A DNA stretch of 64,000 nt from Serpens gallinarum (GCF_014836765.1 NZ_JACSQG010000008.1:62001-126000), one strand, 5' to 3'; positions 26,732 to 36,310 are shown, numbered from the stretch's first letter. Notes: generated from the letters alone by a model not told the origin. Program-made: numbers and translations.

Positions 26732-28501
26732 TTACTCGTCCCCGTTGATCCACTCTTTGACAACCTCGGCGACACGGCCCGGGTTCTCGGCGACCAGTGT
26801 TTTGATCGCATTGAGTTGTGCTTCGTAACCTTCCGACGGATTAGCCAGCATGATCTGCTGCGCCGAGCCGCTGAGGCTGAGTTCATCCTCGGCCAGCTCA
26901 TCGCTCAAGCTGCCCAGACCGCCGTTGTCGACCGGCACCAGATCCTTGCTCTTGCTAGCACCGGTGAGGTTGTTGAGCAGCGGACGCAACACACCGAAGA
27001 CCAGGGCGAGAATGAACAGCGCCCCGAGGACCTGCTTGGCAATTTCCCAGAACCAGGGTTGTGCATAGAACGGAATCGCTTCGATCTGATCGCCACGGTC
27101 GGCGAAGAACGGCGAGTTGATCACGCTGACACTGTCTCCCCGGCTGGCATCGAAGCCCACCGCGTCTTGCACCAGGCGGGTAAAGCGCGCCAGATCGGCT
27201 GCACTCCAGGGCGCATAGGTGGTTTCACCTGTTTGAGCATTGACCACCACCTGATCGTCCACCACCACGGCAATCGACAGGCGCTGCACGCGGCCCTGCT
27301 GCTGCTTGGTGTAGCTGATCGAGCGGTCCAGCTCGTAGTTGCGGGTTGCCTGCTCACGCTTGTCCGCCGGGAAGGGCGCGAGCATCGGTGCGCCAGTGGC
27401 TGGATCGATGATCTGCTGGCCGTTGGCATCCAGCAGCGGCTGTCCGGCGGCTACCGGGCCGTTGGCCCCTGCTGCGCCAAAACCCAGCGCTTCGGGCGCC
27501 GCGCCTGGCGCTGGTGGCTGGTTGCTCAGAGCGCCCGGCACGCCTTGCGGCGGCTGACTGCTTTGCCGTTGCTCACTGACCGACTGCTCGCTGCGCAAGG
27601 CCGGCTGATCGGGATTGAAGGTCTCGGTGGTAGACTCGACCGCGTTGAAATCCACATCGGCGGACACTTCCGCCTTGTAACGGTCGCTGCCCAGAATTGG
27701 ACGCAGGATGTTGTGCACCCGCTGGGTGAGCAGGCTTTCCACGCGCCGCGAGTATTCGAACTGTCGACCGGCCACGGTCAGCTCGGTCAGTTCCTGCTGA
27801 TCGGAGAGCAGATTGCCTTTCTGGTCGACGACGGTGACCTGTGACTTGTTCAGCTCGGGCACACTGGTGGCGACCAGGTTGATGATCGCCAATACCTGAC
27901 CGGGCTCCAGCGAGCGGCCGCTGTATAACTCCAGCAACACTGAGGCGCTGGGCTTTCGCTCATCGCGCACGAACACCGAACTTTTCGGGATCGCCAGGTG
28001 TACACGGGCCGACTTGACGTTGTTCAGACTGGAGATCGTCCTGGCCAACTCGCCTTCCAGGCCGCGACGATAACGCGCCGCTTCCATGAACTGGCTGGTC
28101 CCCAACCCCTGATCGCGATCGAGGATTTCGAAACCGACGCTGTTGTCGCGCGGCGCCACACCGGCGGCGGCCAACCTCAGCCGGGCACGGGACATGTCCT
28201 CGGCCTTGACCAGCAGGGCGCCGGAGTTGGGCTCGACGGTGTATTGGATATTGGCACTGTTGAGGACTTCAACCACTTGGCTGGCATCCATGCCATCGAG
28301 GCTGCCATACAGCGGCCTGTAATCGGGCTGTTGCGACCAGAGCACCACGGCAAAGCCGATGGCCACACTGGCGGCCAATCCGACCAGCAGGCCGATTTGG
28401 CGCAGCATGGACATATCAGCCAGATTTTCCAGGGAAGCCAGACCGAACAATGGCGGCTTCTTGGCGCCCTCGGCCTTGGCGGGAACAGCAGCGTCAGACA
28501 T
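26732..28501 (-). CDS. fliF: Flagellar MS-ring protein FliF
   Basis: Forms the membrane/supramembrane ring. At 589 residues it has two membrane helices (about 35-57 and 455-478), periplasmic ring-building motifs between them (RARLRLAAAGVAPRD, ARVHLAIPKSSVFVRDERKP), and a cytoplasmic tail that binds FliG (YEAQLNAIKTLVAENPGRVA). A Pro/Ala/Gln-rich insertion at about 320-370 is typical of pseudomonads. Lies 14 bases after fliE. Confidence 0.97.
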   Translation of the reverse strand: MSDAAVPAKAEGAKKPPLFGLASLENLADMSMLRQIGLLVGLAASVAIGFAVVLWSQQPDYRPLYGSLDGMDASQVVEVLNSANIQYTVEPNSGALLVKAEDMSRARLRLAAAGVAPRDNSVGFEILDRDQGLGTSQFMEAARYRRGLEGELARTISSLNNVKSARVHLAIPKSSVFVRDERKPSASVLLELYSGRSLEPGQVLAIINLVATSVPELNKSQVTVVDQKGNLLSDQQELTELTVAGRQFEYSRRVESLLTQRVHNILRPILGSDRYKAEVSADVDFNAVESTTETFNPDQPALRSEQSVSEQRQSSQPPQGVPGALSNQPPAPGAAPEALGFGAAGANGPVAAGQPLLDANGQQIIDPATGAPMLAPFPADKREQATRNYELDRSISYTKQQQGRVQRLSIAVVVDDQVVVNAQTGETTYAPWSAADLARFTRLVQDAVGFDASRGDSVSVINSPFFADRGDQIEAIPFYAQPWFWEIAKQVLGALFILALVFGVLRPLLNNLTGASKSKDLVPVDNGGLGSLSDELAEDELSLSGSAQQIMLANPSEGYEAQLNAIKTLVAENPGRVAEVVKEWINGDE

Positions 28502-28515
28502 TAATCACTCCGCCC

Positions 28516-28848
28516 TTAAACCGGCATCTGCATGATGTCTTGATACGCCTGCACAAGCTTGTTGCGAACCTGTGTCATGGCCTGGAACGAAACAGAAGAT
28601 TTTTGTGAAGCGACCATGACATCCGTCAGATCGACGCCGCCCTGGCCCATCTCGAAGGCATTGGCCAACTGGCTGGCCGTATTCTGGGTCTCGCTGACCT
28701 TGTTCACCGCCTGGCCCAGCATATCGGCGAAACTGGGCACCTCACGGGTGGCAACGACCTGCTCGGCCTGACGGCTCCGCGCCATGGCGTCCGCCTGCAT
28801 GGACCGCATTTCCAGCATCAGGCGATTGAACTGAACACCCTGACTCAT
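28516..28848 (-). CDS. fliE: Flagellar hook-basal body protein FliE
   Basis: Connects the MS ring and export gate to the rod; first rod protein exported. The 110-residue protein has the C-terminal [20 protein letters not shown] and [12 protein letters not shown] signatures. Length is standard. AAGGAG precedes the ATG. First gene of fliEFGHIJ, downstream of a sigma-54 promoter. Confidence 0.96.
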   Translation of the reverse strand: MSQGVQFNRLMLEMRSMQADAMARSRQAEQVVATREVPSFADMLGQAVNKVSETQNTASQLANAFEMGQGGVDLTDVMVASQKSSVSFQAMTQVRNKLVQAYQDIMQMPV

Positions 28849-28911
28849 TTATCGCTACTCCTTCCGCTGACCCAGTATTTTTGACGTCACTCACAATGAA
28901 GACCTGATGCT

Positions 28912-28927
28912 AGCAACAACGATGCCA
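28912..28927 (-). promoter_or_regulatory. sigma-54 promoter of the fliEFGHIJ operon
   Basis: Read on the minus strand TGGCATCGTTGTTGCT matches TGGCAC-N5-TTGCW with GG-N10-GC. Predicted transcription start about 28901, about 50 bases ahead of fliE. The rest of the 284-base fleR-fliE gap shows no gene. Confidence 0.82.
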
Positions 28928-29132
28928 GCGCTATGACCGTTCGGAAGCTTCGGAAGGCACCAGCAAACCCGTGGCACACGCGCTCCGCCCCGGCTGAGGC
29001 CAGCGCGGCGCAGTCTACCAGCGGCAAGTACCTTCCTCCTAATGGCAAAATGCCCGCACAGCGAAAGAAACATGCCTCGCATCTCAGAGGCTGCTCACTG
29101 CTTTATGATGACTGAACACCCGATTCAAGAAC

Positions 29133-30527
29133 TCAACCGGCGTATAGGTGCGCCTCAACATCCAACCCGGCATCGCGCATCTGCGCCAGCTTGTAGCGCA
29201 GGGTGCGCGGACTGATGCCCAAGCGTTCAGCGGCCTCCTTACGACGCCCACGCTCGGCACGCAGGGTTTCCAGAATCATCTCGAACTCCCGCCGACGCAG
29301 GTCCTCGCCGAGCGCGCCACTCACGTCCCCCGATGTCTCCTCGCCCAAGCCTCTCGGTGCAAGGTCCTGCACGGGCGCCGCGACCGGTGCCATGCCGATC
29401 GGCATATCCAGGCACAGGTCCTGCGGCTGGATGGTGCCGTTCTGCTGCAAAATCAGTGCGCGCTGGATGGCGTTATCCAACTCGCGCACGTTGCCCGGCC
29501 AAGCGTGCTCGCGCAGACACTGGCTGGCTTGCGGCGACAGACGTACAGCAGGCATGTTCATCTTGCGGATGTACTTGAGCAGCAGTCGCTCGGCCAGCGG
29601 CAGGATGTCGCCTCGGCGCTCACGCAACGGCCGCCAGGCCAGCGGGAACACGGAAAGTCGGTAATACAGGTCTTCGCGGAACCGCCCGGCGGCGACATCA
29701 CCCTGCAGGTCGCGGTTGGTGGTGGCCAGTACGCGGATATCCAGGCTCATGGGTTTGCGCGCGCCGACCCGCTCCACCTCGCGTTCCTGCAATACGCGCA
29801 GCAATTTGGCTTGCAGGCCGAGCGGCATTTCGGAAATTTCATCGAGCAGAATGGTGCCGCCCTGCGCCAGCTCGAATTTGCCCGGCTGCGCAGCAATCGC
29901 GCCCGTGAACGCGCCCTTTTCATGACCGAACAGCGTGGCCTCGAGCATGTTGTCCGGAATCGCCGCACAGTTGATCGCAATGAACGCCTTGTCTGCACGC
30001 GGCGAGTGCTGATGAATAAAGCGGGCCAACACTTCCTTGCCGGTGCCGGACTCACCAGAGATCAGCACTGTGGAGTCGCTGCGTGCCACGCGGGCAGCCA
30101 GCTCCAGTAACTGCCGGCTGGCCGGCTCTTCCGCCACCGGCCCCTCAGACTCGCCTGAATCCATGCGCCCCAAAGCATGGCGCGCCACCAGATCCAATAA
30201 CGTCTTGGGCTCGAACGGTTTGAGTAAATAATCCGCCGCCCCCTGACGCATCGCGTCCACTGCCCGCTCGACCGCGCCATAGGCGGTCATCAGCAGCACC
30301 GGGACCTGCGGATAGCGGCTGCGGATCACGCCGAGCAACTGATGGCCGTCCATTCCCGGCATGTTTACATCGCTGATCACTAGACCGAAGCCTTCCTCCG
30401 CCAAGGCCTGCAGCGCGGCCTCGGCCGACTCCACCGCCCGGAAGGCATAACCGCCCAACTCCAGGGTATCGGCCAGGGCGTCGCGCAGGGCGCGGTCGTC
30501 TTCTACCAGCAGAACCTTGGCAGACAT
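29133..30527 (-). CDS. fleR: Sigma-54-dependent response regulator FleR
   Basis: Activates class III flagellar promoters when phosphorylated by FleS. The 464 residues comprise a receiver domain with acidic pocket VEDD (9-11) and phospho-acceptor Asp53 (VISDVNMPGMDG), an AAA+ domain with [14 protein letters not shown] (sigma-54 contact) and LLDEISEMP (Walker B), and a Fis-type helix-turn-helix RRKEAAERLGISPRTLRYKL. Four bases after fleS, clearly one operon. Confidence 0.96.
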   Translation of the reverse strand: MSAKVLLVEDDRALRDALADTLELGGYAFRAVESAEAALQALAEEGFGLVISDVNMPGMDGHQLLGVIRSRYPQVPVLLMTAYGAVERAVDAMRQGAADYLLKPFEPKTLLDLVARHALGRMDSGESEGPVAEEPASRQLLELAARVARSDSTVLISGESGTGKEVLARFIHQHSPRADKAFIAINCAAIPDNMLEATLFGHEKGAFTGAIAAQPGKFELAQGGTILLDEISEMPLGLQAKLLRVLQEREVERVGARKPMSLDIRVLATTNRDLQGDVAAGRFREDLYYRLSVFPLAWRPLRERRGDILPLAERLLLKYIRKMNMPAVRLSPQASQCLREHAWPGNVRELDNAIQRALILQQNGTIQPQDLCLDMPIGMAPVAAPVQDLAPRGLGEETSGDVSGALGEDLRRREFEMILETLRAERGRRKEAAERLGISPRTLRYKLAQMRDAGLDVEAHLYAG

Positions 30528-30531
30528 GCAA

Positions 30532-31671
30532 TTACTCCTGAAGTCCGGTACGCGAGACCATAATCAACGGCAGCTCGAGGATCGCGCAGGTGCCTCGGGC
30601 GACCCGTGAGCGCACCAACAACTCCCCACGGTGCGCACGGGCCACTGCTTTGACCACCGCTAGGCCGAGGCCGGTGCCGGTGGTCTTGGTGGTTAAGAAA
30701 GGTTCGCCCAGGCGCGCCAGCAAGGCCGGCTCGATCCCAGTACCGTTATCACTGACGCACAAACGCAGTACGTCGCCCCGGCGCAGCAGGTGCACTTTCA
30801 AGCGCACCTGTGGACCGGCCGCTTGTACCGCGTTGGTGATCAGGTTAAGGATGGCGCCCACTAGCGTGTCGCGGTTGCACAGCAGTTCGCCGTCACGCGC
30901 ATCGCCCTGCCAACGCACCTGCAGGCCACTCACATGCGGCTCGGCGGCCTTGCGCAGGGCATCAAACAGCTCATGGGGCGCCAGTCGGTCCGGCAGCGGC
31001 AACTCGCCCTTGGCGAACACCAGCATGTCGCGAACCTGGTGCTCCAACTCATAAAGGCGCTCCTTGATACGCCCGGCAAAGCGCTGCTGCTGTTCGGCCG
31101 GCAAGGGACGCTCACTCAAGTGACCGGCGTACAGCAGGGCCGCCGATAGCGGCGTGCGAATCTGATGGGCCAGCGAAGCCACCATATGTCCCAGCGCTGA
31201 CAGTCGTTCGTGGCGCGCCAGTTGCTCCTGCAGGCGGCGGGTTTCGGTCAAATCCTGAAGCATGACCAACTGGCCTGGCTCGGCATCCAGCGAACGGGTG
31301 GCAATCGACACGCGGCGACCATTGCGCAGGGAAATTTCGTGTCCGTCATCCTTGCGCGGAGCGAAGCAACGCACGATCACCTCGCGCCACAACTCACCTT
31401 CCAGGGGCTCACCCAGCAGCGCTCGCGCCTGCGGGTTGGCCTCGCGAATCCAGCCCTTCCCATCGATTACCACTACACCACCGGGCAATAGATCCAGGAG
31501 GTTCTGCAGGCGATAGGCCAAGCGCTCCTGCTCGGCAAGCTCTTGCATCCGCTGGGCGCTGACCAGTTCCAGCTGACCCTGCAGTTCGTCTACCCGCGCT
31601 TCCAAGTCGGACTGTGCGGGCACCCCCGGCGTCGCAGGCAAATCGAGGGGAGAAAGAAGGGCTGGGTTCAT
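30532..31671 (-). CDS. fleS: Sensor histidine kinase FleS
   Basis: Partner kinase of FleR. The 379-residue protein is soluble, without membrane helices, as known for FleS. A coiled-coil N terminus is followed by a PAS domain (about 52-145, NLLDLLPGGVVVIDGKG), the dimerisation/phospho-acceptor domain with His169 (SLAHQIRTPLSA), and an HATPase domain with LITNAVQAAG (N box), SDNGTGIEP (G1) and TTGTGLGLAVVK (G2). AGGA lies 6 bases before the ATG. Confidence 0.95.
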   Translation of the reverse strand: MNPALLSPLDLPATPGVPAQSDLEARVDELQGQLELVSAQRMQELAEQERLAYRLQNLLDLLPGGVVVIDGKGWIREANPQARALLGEPLEGELWREVIVRCFAPRKDDGHEISLRNGRRVSIATRSLDAEPGQLVMLQDLTETRRLQEQLARHERLSALGHMVASLAHQIRTPLSAALLYAGHLSERPLPAEQQQRFAGRIKERLYELEHQVRDMLVFAKGELPLPDRLAPHELFDALRKAAEPHVSGLQVRWQGDARDGELLCNRDTLVGAILNLITNAVQAAGPQVRLKVHLLRRGDVLRLCVSDNGTGIEPALLARLGEPFLTTKTTGTGLGLAVVKAVARAHRGELLVRSRVARGTCAILELPLIMVSRTGLQE

Positions 31672-31721
31672 ACTGCATCCTGGCTGACACCGTCATAAAA
31701 AAGACAGTCGAAGAGCCTCGA

Positions 31722-31737
31722 AGCAATCCCCATGCCT
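31722..31737 (-). promoter_or_regulatory. sigma-54 promoter of fleSR
   Basis: On the minus strand AGGCATGGGGATTGCT fits the -24/-12 pattern (GG-N10-GC, TTGC box intact). Predicted start about 31711, about 40 bases before fleS. fleSR is FleQ/RpoN dependent in P. aeruginosa. Confidence 0.75.
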
Positions 31738-31810
31738 GAAATAATCTTGCGTTATTTCAATGAGTTACGAAAGCCCGCCAAACGAATGACAATGGCGGCC
31801 TGCTATCACC

Positions 31811-31955
31811 TTCGCGGCGAGGGCGCCGCTTTCACAAAAGGCCGCGCCAGTTGACGCGTCGATTGTGGGAAGTCCCACCCCGGGCCGAAGCTTTTGCGTT
31901 CGGGCATAACCGAGGCGTCGGCCGAACGCTTCGCGGCGAGCGCGCCGCTCCCACA
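31811..31955 (+). repeat. Degenerate REP-family elements, copy 2 (two units)
   Basis: Two units in the 300-base fleQ-fleS gap. The first is 31811-31896 (TTCGCGGCGAGGGCGCCGCT..., then ATTGTGGGAAGTCCCACCCC ending GCTTTT). The second is a half unit at about 31903-31955 ending GCCGCTCCCACA. Nothing else is visible there apart from the fleS promoter. Confidence 0.65.
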
Positions 31956-31971
31956 AAACCGCGCCAGCGGA

Positions 31972-33444
31972 TTACAGGGTGTTTTCTTCTTCGCGACGAT
32001 TCATGCCGTACTTACGCATCTTTTCCACCAAGGTGGTGCGTCGGATACACAAGCGCTCAGCAGCACGTGCCACCACACCGCCCGCCTCGTCCAGCGCCTT
32101 CTGGATCAGGCCCTGCTCCAGATTCCCCAGATACTCCTTGAGATCCAGGCCTTCCACAGGGAGCGCTCCTGCCATTTCAAAGCTAGGCATGCTGGCACCG
32201 ATATTGGCGCGCACTTCGAGCTCTTCGCGCAAGGAGTCAGCCAGGCCTTGGTCTTCATCCTCCACATAGCGAAATTTCTTCGGCAGTTCGGAAACGCCGA
32301 TCACCCCATAGGGGTGCATGATCGCCATGCGCTCCACCAGATTGGCCAACTCGCGAACGTTACCCGACCAGTCATGCTGGCAGAGCGACATGATCGCAGC
32401 CGAATTAAAACGGATAGAACCGCGCTTTTCATGCTCCATGCGCAGGATCAATTCGTTGATCAGCACCGGGATGTCTTCAACGCGCTCGCGCAGCGGAGCC
32501 ATCTCGATGGGGAAGACGTTCAACCGATAGAACAGATCCTCGCGGAAAGTACCTTCCTCGATCATCTTTTCAAGGTTCTTGTGCGTGGCTGCAATGATGC
32601 GCACATCCGCTTGCAGCGTCTTGTTGCTGCCGACCCGCTCGAAGGTTCGTTCCTGCAACACGCGCAGCAGCTTGACCTGCATGGCCAACGGCATGTCACC
32701 GATTTCATCGAGGAACAACGTACCGCCGCTGGCCAGCTCGAAGCGCCCGACACGGTTGGAAATGGCCCCGGTGAACGCACCCTTCTCATGACCGAACAGT
32801 TCACTTTCCAGCAACTCAGCAGGAATCGCTCCGCAATTCACCGGAACGAAGGGCGCGCCACGACGCTTGGAGTGATAGTGCAGATTACGCGCCACCACCT
32901 CCTTGCCGGTTCCCGATTCGCCCAGGATCAACACACTGGCTTCGGTGTCGGCCACCTGCTGCATCATTTGCCGCACGCCCTGAATAGCGCGACTGGTGCC
33001 GACCAGGCTACGAAACAGGTTGGGTTCACGCAGTCGGCCGCGCTCGCGGGCCTCGTCATACATCTCGCGATAGACCTGGGCACGATGCAAGGAGTCGAGC
33101 AGCTTGTTGTAACGGGGAGGGCTCTCGAGGGTGATCAGCACCCGACGGCGCTGATCTTCCGGCCACGTTGCCAGCTCAGCCGGCTCGCCGAGCACCAACA
33201 AGGGGAGGAATTCGTCCCAGGCAACCAATTGCCTGACCAATTCCGTCACCCCCCCTCGAGCGCTCACCTCACCCAGCAGGACGCACAACACATCGCGACT
33301 GGAGTTCAGTTCTTCAACGCGCGCACTCCAATCACTCGACGTGCAAACGAGATGAGATTCCCCGAGAAAATTCAGAATGACCGCCAAGTCACGCTGGCGC
33401 TCAGCATTGTCATCGATCAGTAAAATCTTGGTTTCACGCCACAT
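31972..33444 (-). CDS. fleQ: Flagellar master regulator FleQ
   Basis: Sigma-54 activator at the top of the Pseudomonas flagellar hierarchy, also a c-di-GMP-sensing regulator of exopolysaccharide genes. The 490-residue protein has an N-terminal degenerate receiver (about 1-130; LLGEV stands where the phospho-Asp would be, so it is not phosphorylated there). The AAA+ domain (about 145-385) has [15 protein letters not shown] and [10 protein letters not shown], followed by a Fis-type helix-turn-helix [19 protein letters not shown]. Upstream DNA contains a CRP/Vfr-type box and a sigma-70-like promoter. The ribosome-binding site is weak. Confidence 0.97.
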   Translation of the reverse strand: MWRETKILLIDDNAERQRDLAVILNFLGESHLVCTSSDWSARVEELNSSRDVLCVLLGEVSARGGVTELVRQLVAWDEFLPLLVLGEPAELATWPEDQRRRVLITLESPPRYNKLLDSLHRAQVYREMYDEARERGRLREPNLFRSLVGTSRAIQGVRQMMQQVADTEASVLILGESGTGKEVVARNLHYHSKRRGAPFVPVNCGAIPAELLESELFGHEKGAFTGAISNRVGRFELASGGTLFLDEIGDMPLAMQVKLLRVLQERTFERVGSNKTLQADVRIIAATHKNLEKMIEEGTFREDLFYRLNVFPIEMAPLRERVEDIPVLINELILRMEHEKRGSIRFNSAAIMSLCQHDWSGNVRELANLVERMAIMHPYGVIGVSELPKKFRYVEDEDQGLADSLREELEVRANIGASMPSFEMAGALPVEGLDLKEYLGNLEQGLIQKALDEAGGVVARAAERLCIRRTTLVEKMRKYGMNRREEENTL

Positions 33445-33575
33445 GGAATTGACTTCTGGCCTGGTCTTTTTTTAGTGCTTATGCGATTTGGGTATCGCTG
33501 GCAGATGGCGGCCATTTAAAGTCAAAAGGCCGGCACCAGTCAAATTAATGACAAGAATGTCGCAACTAAAGTCCA

Positions 33576-33604
33576 GTTATGCTGTCACAAATCAATTTCG
33601 TCAA
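33576..33604 (-). promoter_or_regulatory. Candidate sigma-70 promoter of fleQ
   Basis: On the minus strand TTGACG (33604-33599), a 17-base spacer and CATAAC (33581-33576, four of six matches to TATAAT). Predicted start about 33569, giving a 5' leader of about 125 bases. Its relevance is raised by the CRP/Vfr box just upstream. Confidence 0.5.
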
Positions 33605-33623
33605 AAGTACAACTAATGCAAAC

Positions 33624-33639
33624 TGTGAAGTGATTCACA
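33624..33639 (-). promoter_or_regulatory. CRP/Vfr-type operator upstream of fleQ
   Basis: TGTGA-AGTGAT-TCACA (plus strand) is a perfect match to the CRP/Vfr half-sites. Its centre is about 62 bases upstream of the predicted fleQ transcription start. Vfr is known to control fleQ in P. aeruginosa. The remaining 114 bases to fliS (33640-33753) show nothing further. Confidence 0.7.
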
Positions 33640-33753
33640 AATCTTATGAGAAAAGGGTCACCTCTAGCTTTCTCACAACAAATGCAGCACCCAGCCGGAA
33701 GAGAACACGCCTCGGCTGTGATTCAAAAAAGGATTGGTAGCGATGGGGCTGGG

Positions 33754-34131
33754 TCAGGCGATGCCGTCCCAGCCCGCCTTGATTTCACGCAGCAAACCGG
33801 CAACTTCATCGAGAATTTTCGCATCGTTCTTGCGGTTGGCCTCGATCAGCCGACGGCTCATGTAGTCATACAGCCGATCATAATTGGCCGCCAGCTCGCC
33901 GCCGGTTTCGAGGTTCAGGCCTTCGCGAAGCCCGCCGACAATGTCGATGGCCTTGCCAATCAACATGCCTTTAAGTTCGATCTGGTCACGCGACATGGCG
34001 CCCTGCGCCTGGGCAATGCGGTCCAGCGCGCCGGCCAGCAGCATCTGGATCAGCCGATGAGGACTCGCTTCGGACACCTGCGCATGGGTATTGACCTGCT
34101 GATACTGCTTGAGGGCGGAACGGGAATACAT
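33754..34131 (-). CDS. fliS: Flagellin export chaperone FliS
   Basis: Binds the C-terminal region of FliC in the cytoplasm and keeps it unpolymerised before export. The 125-residue four-helix protein has YSRSALKQYQQVNTHAQV at its start, SPHRLIQMLLAGALDRIAQA and DRLYDYMSRRLIEAN, all diagnostic. Normal length. Lies downstream of the FliT-like gene, separated by 258 bases containing a REP-like repeat, and just upstream of fleQ. Confidence 0.96.
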   Translation of the reverse strand: MYSRSALKQYQQVNTHAQVSEASPHRLIQMLLAGALDRIAQAQGAMSRDQIELKGMLIGKAIDIVGGLREGLNLETGGELAANYDRLYDYMSRRLIEANRKNDAKILDEVAGLLREIKAGWDGIA

Positions 34132-34277
34132 GCGCCTCTACTCCTGAATAGCGTAATAACCTGCCTTTTGTATCGACCGGGCCACAGGAAGCTTTAGGGA
34201 GGCAGGTAGGTGTTGAGAGGAGAGGCTGAATTTGAGCCGAAGCGCTTGCTTGTAGCATCTGACTCTGCAAAGCAAAG

Positions 34278-34362
34278 CTTGGCCGCGAGATCGAGACTCC
34301 CACACATAGCTTGCGGGGCAACTCGGCTCACCTTGGGAGGCCTGACCAGGGCCGAAGCTTTT
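34278..34362 (+). repeat. Degenerate REP-family element, copy 3
   Basis: GGCCGCGAGATCGAGACTCCCACA followed by TTGGGAGGCCTGACCAGGGC and CCGAAGCTTTT; the same architecture as 15805-15887, more diverged. It separates fliS from the FliT-like gene. Confidence 0.55.
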
Positions 34363-34389
34363 CAGAAGAAATGAGTCCAGTAGTTTGCT

Positions 34390-34686
34390 TCACTCGCTCG
34401 CCTGATAAGCCTTTACGCCACTGGTGGACTGATGCAACTGGCGCAGTTCGCTGCCTACCTGCTGTTTTTCCTTCTCACAGGCTTCCAGCACTTCGCGATA
34501 GAGCTCAAGCAATTCGCCGAGGTTTTCCACCAGCTCAGCGCCGCCCTCTGCGCCTTGCGCCATGACTTCGTCCACAACGGCACGACACATCGAATCCAGC
34601 TCGCCAATGGCATTCCAATCCTGGCGCTCCAAGGCCTCGCGTAACGCGCTGCGGGCGGACTCCAGACTCTTGATGGCTTCTTGCAT
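34390..34686 (-). CDS. FliT/FleP-like flagellar chaperone
   Basis: The 98-residue all-helical protein (ALREALERQDWNAIGELDSM, LVENLGELLELYREVLEACE) resembles the small FliT-like proteins encoded beside fliD and fliS in Pseudomonas, which are proposed to chaperone the cap FliD. An in-frame extension to 34743 is possible, but the ATG at 34686 is preceded by GGGGAAG. Sequence similarity in this family is weak, so location is the main support. It precedes fliS in the direction of transcription, whereas the usual order is fliD-fliS-fliT. Confidence 0.75.
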   Translation of the reverse strand: MQEAIKSLESARSALREALERQDWNAIGELDSMCRAVVDEVMAQGAEGGAELVENLGELLELYREVLEACEKEKQQVGSELRQLHQSTSGVKAYQASE

Positions 34687-34761
34687 AAACCGCTTCCCCG
34701 AATATTCGCCCAAGCCACGGTGCTCGAGCGAGTGTGTCTTCACGCCCCGATCACAGACGGA

Positions 34762-34777
34762 AGCGAATAGTTAGCCA
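34762..34777 (-). promoter_or_regulatory. Possible sigma-54 promoter before the FliT-like gene
   Basis: On the minus strand TGGCTAACTATTCGCT has GG-N10-GC at the right spacing but TCGC instead of TTGC at -12. Weak candidate. Confidence 0.35.
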
Positions 34778-34857
34778 CTTTTTATAATGTCCCTGACGCC
34801 TGACGGATTACCGGAAACTCTCTGTCGACGTCAGCTTGTCAGTTAACGCCTCAACAA

Positions 34858-36255
34858 TCAGTCATCGCTCTTCTTATTCAGCGCATTGAGCGTGGCCATT
34901 ACGCTCTCTCTCGTTGCATTGAGGCGGGCCACAAGGCCATCCATCGCGTTGAATTTTTTATACATCGTCAGCGTCAGGTTCTCGATGCGCCGGTCCAAGG
35001 AAGCCTGCTCTTCAGCCAGCCCTGTGATCGTTGAATTCAGGCTAGTTTCGCGCGATGCCAGCAAACCGCTCGCTCCTGAATAGACAGTCGTGATATCACC
35101 AATTCGGTTGAATAAGCCCTTGTCACCGGTGAAGAACTGCTTGATCCCGGCCGGGTCATCGGCCACTGCGGCTTTTAGCTTATCGTTGTCCAGCGCCAGC
35201 GTGCCGTCACGATTGGTGCTAACACCCAACTGAGCCAGCACCTGCAGACTGCCAGCGCCGTCCACAGGTGACGTCAGCGCGGTACGCATCTGTGACATCA
35301 TCGAGCGCAGCGTAGAGTCAGCCACCAAAGCGCCAGCCTGGGTTGTTGCGTTGCCATCCTTGTCGGTAGTGGCGGTCACCTTGCTCAGACCGTTGGTCAC
35401 GGTCAGCAAAGTGTTGTAAGCCATCACGAAGGACTCGACCGAAGCTTGGATACCCTCGGTATTGGCCGATACGGTTAGAGTTGTGGTGCCTTCTTCCTGT
35501 AACTTGATGGTCAAACCCTGCAGGCCCGTGATGGTGTTGTCCTTGTTACTCATCTCCAGGCCGTCAATGGAGTATTTCGCGTTAGCAGCTGGAGTGATAA
35601 AGCCGGCACCGTCAACGCTCTCGCTCTGCTTCTGCTTGCCATCAATATCCAGACCCACGAGGGAGGTGCCCGCAGTACCCGTCACCGAGATATCATTGCC
35701 ATCACCCGTCAACTCGGAAGACAGCACCAGACGCGAACCGCTATTGTCGGTAAGGATGTTGGCACTAATCCCCTTGCTGGAGAGCTGACTATTGATCGAC
35801 TCGCGGATGTCCTCCAGAGTCGCACCATCACTGATAGCAATCGCATACTCTGCGCCGTCACCCAGCTTGATCTTCAGCTCGCCAGCATCATAAGCGGCAT
35901 CCTTGGCCTGCACGGCTGAGACCACCTTGGAAGCTGTCGCGAGACTTTCGACCTCCAGCTTATACGAGCCCGCCACGGCACTCGCCCCCATGGTCACGCT
36001 GGCCACGCTCGTCTTTGAAGAGACTGCCTTATAACCATCGAAACTGGTGGAGCTACTTTTCAGTGCCAGCAAAGAGGACTCAAAGGTTTCCAGCGCACTT
36101 TTCAACATGCCGACCGCCGACAGCTGGGTCTCCGTGCGGACCTTCTGATTATCGATCTGCGACTGCTTGGGCGCTTTTTCAGCCTCAACCAGCGCCGGGA
36201 CCAGTTTATTGATATCCAGCCCCGAGCCCAGACCAGTAATGGTGGTGATCGCCAT
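34858..36255 (-). CDS. fliD: Flagellar filament cap protein FliD
   Basis: Caps the filament tip and promotes flagellin folding; in P. aeruginosa also a mucin adhesin. The 465-residue protein starts ITTITGLGSGLDINKLVPAL, the FliD N-terminal signature, has a variable centre, and ends in a coiled-coil C terminus (ASLDRRIENLTLTMYKKFNA, LNALNKKSDD). The ATG at 36255 follows GGAG by 8 bases. A sigma-54 promoter lies just upstream. Confidence 0.96.
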   Translation of the reverse strand: MAITTITGLGSGLDINKLVPALVEAEKAPKQSQIDNQKVRTETQLSAVGMLKSALETFESSLLALKSSSTSFDGYKAVSSKTSVASVTMGASAVAGSYKLEVESLATASKVVSAVQAKDAAYDAGELKIKLGDGAEYAIAISDGATLEDIRESINSQLSSKGISANILTDNSGSRLVLSSELTGDGNDISVTGTAGTSLVGLDIDGKQKQSESVDGAGFITPAANAKYSIDGLEMSNKDNTITGLQGLTIKLQEEGTTTLTVSANTEGIQASVESFVMAYNTLLTVTNGLSKVTATTDKDGNATTQAGALVADSTLRSMMSQMRTALTSPVDGAGSLQVLAQLGVSTNRDGTLALDNDKLKAAVADDPAGIKQFFTGDKGLFNRIGDITTVYSGASGLLASRETSLNSTITGLAEEQASLDRRIENLTLTMYKKFNAMDGLVARLNATRESVMATLNALNKKSDD

Positions 36256-36294
36256 GTTGAACTCCAATTGATTTACTGACGCTTACCTTGATGG

Positions 36295-36310
36295 AGCAAG
36301 ATTCGAACCA
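36295..36310 (-). promoter_or_regulatory. sigma-54 promoter of fliD
   Basis: On the minus strand TGGTTCGAATCTTGCT: GG-N10-GC spacing and intact TTGC box. Predicted start about 36284, about 29 bases upstream of the fliD ATG. Confidence 0.72.

Noticed and set aside
26279-27844. 521-codon plus-strand frame
   Set aside because: Antisense shadow of fliF/fliG, both unambiguous.
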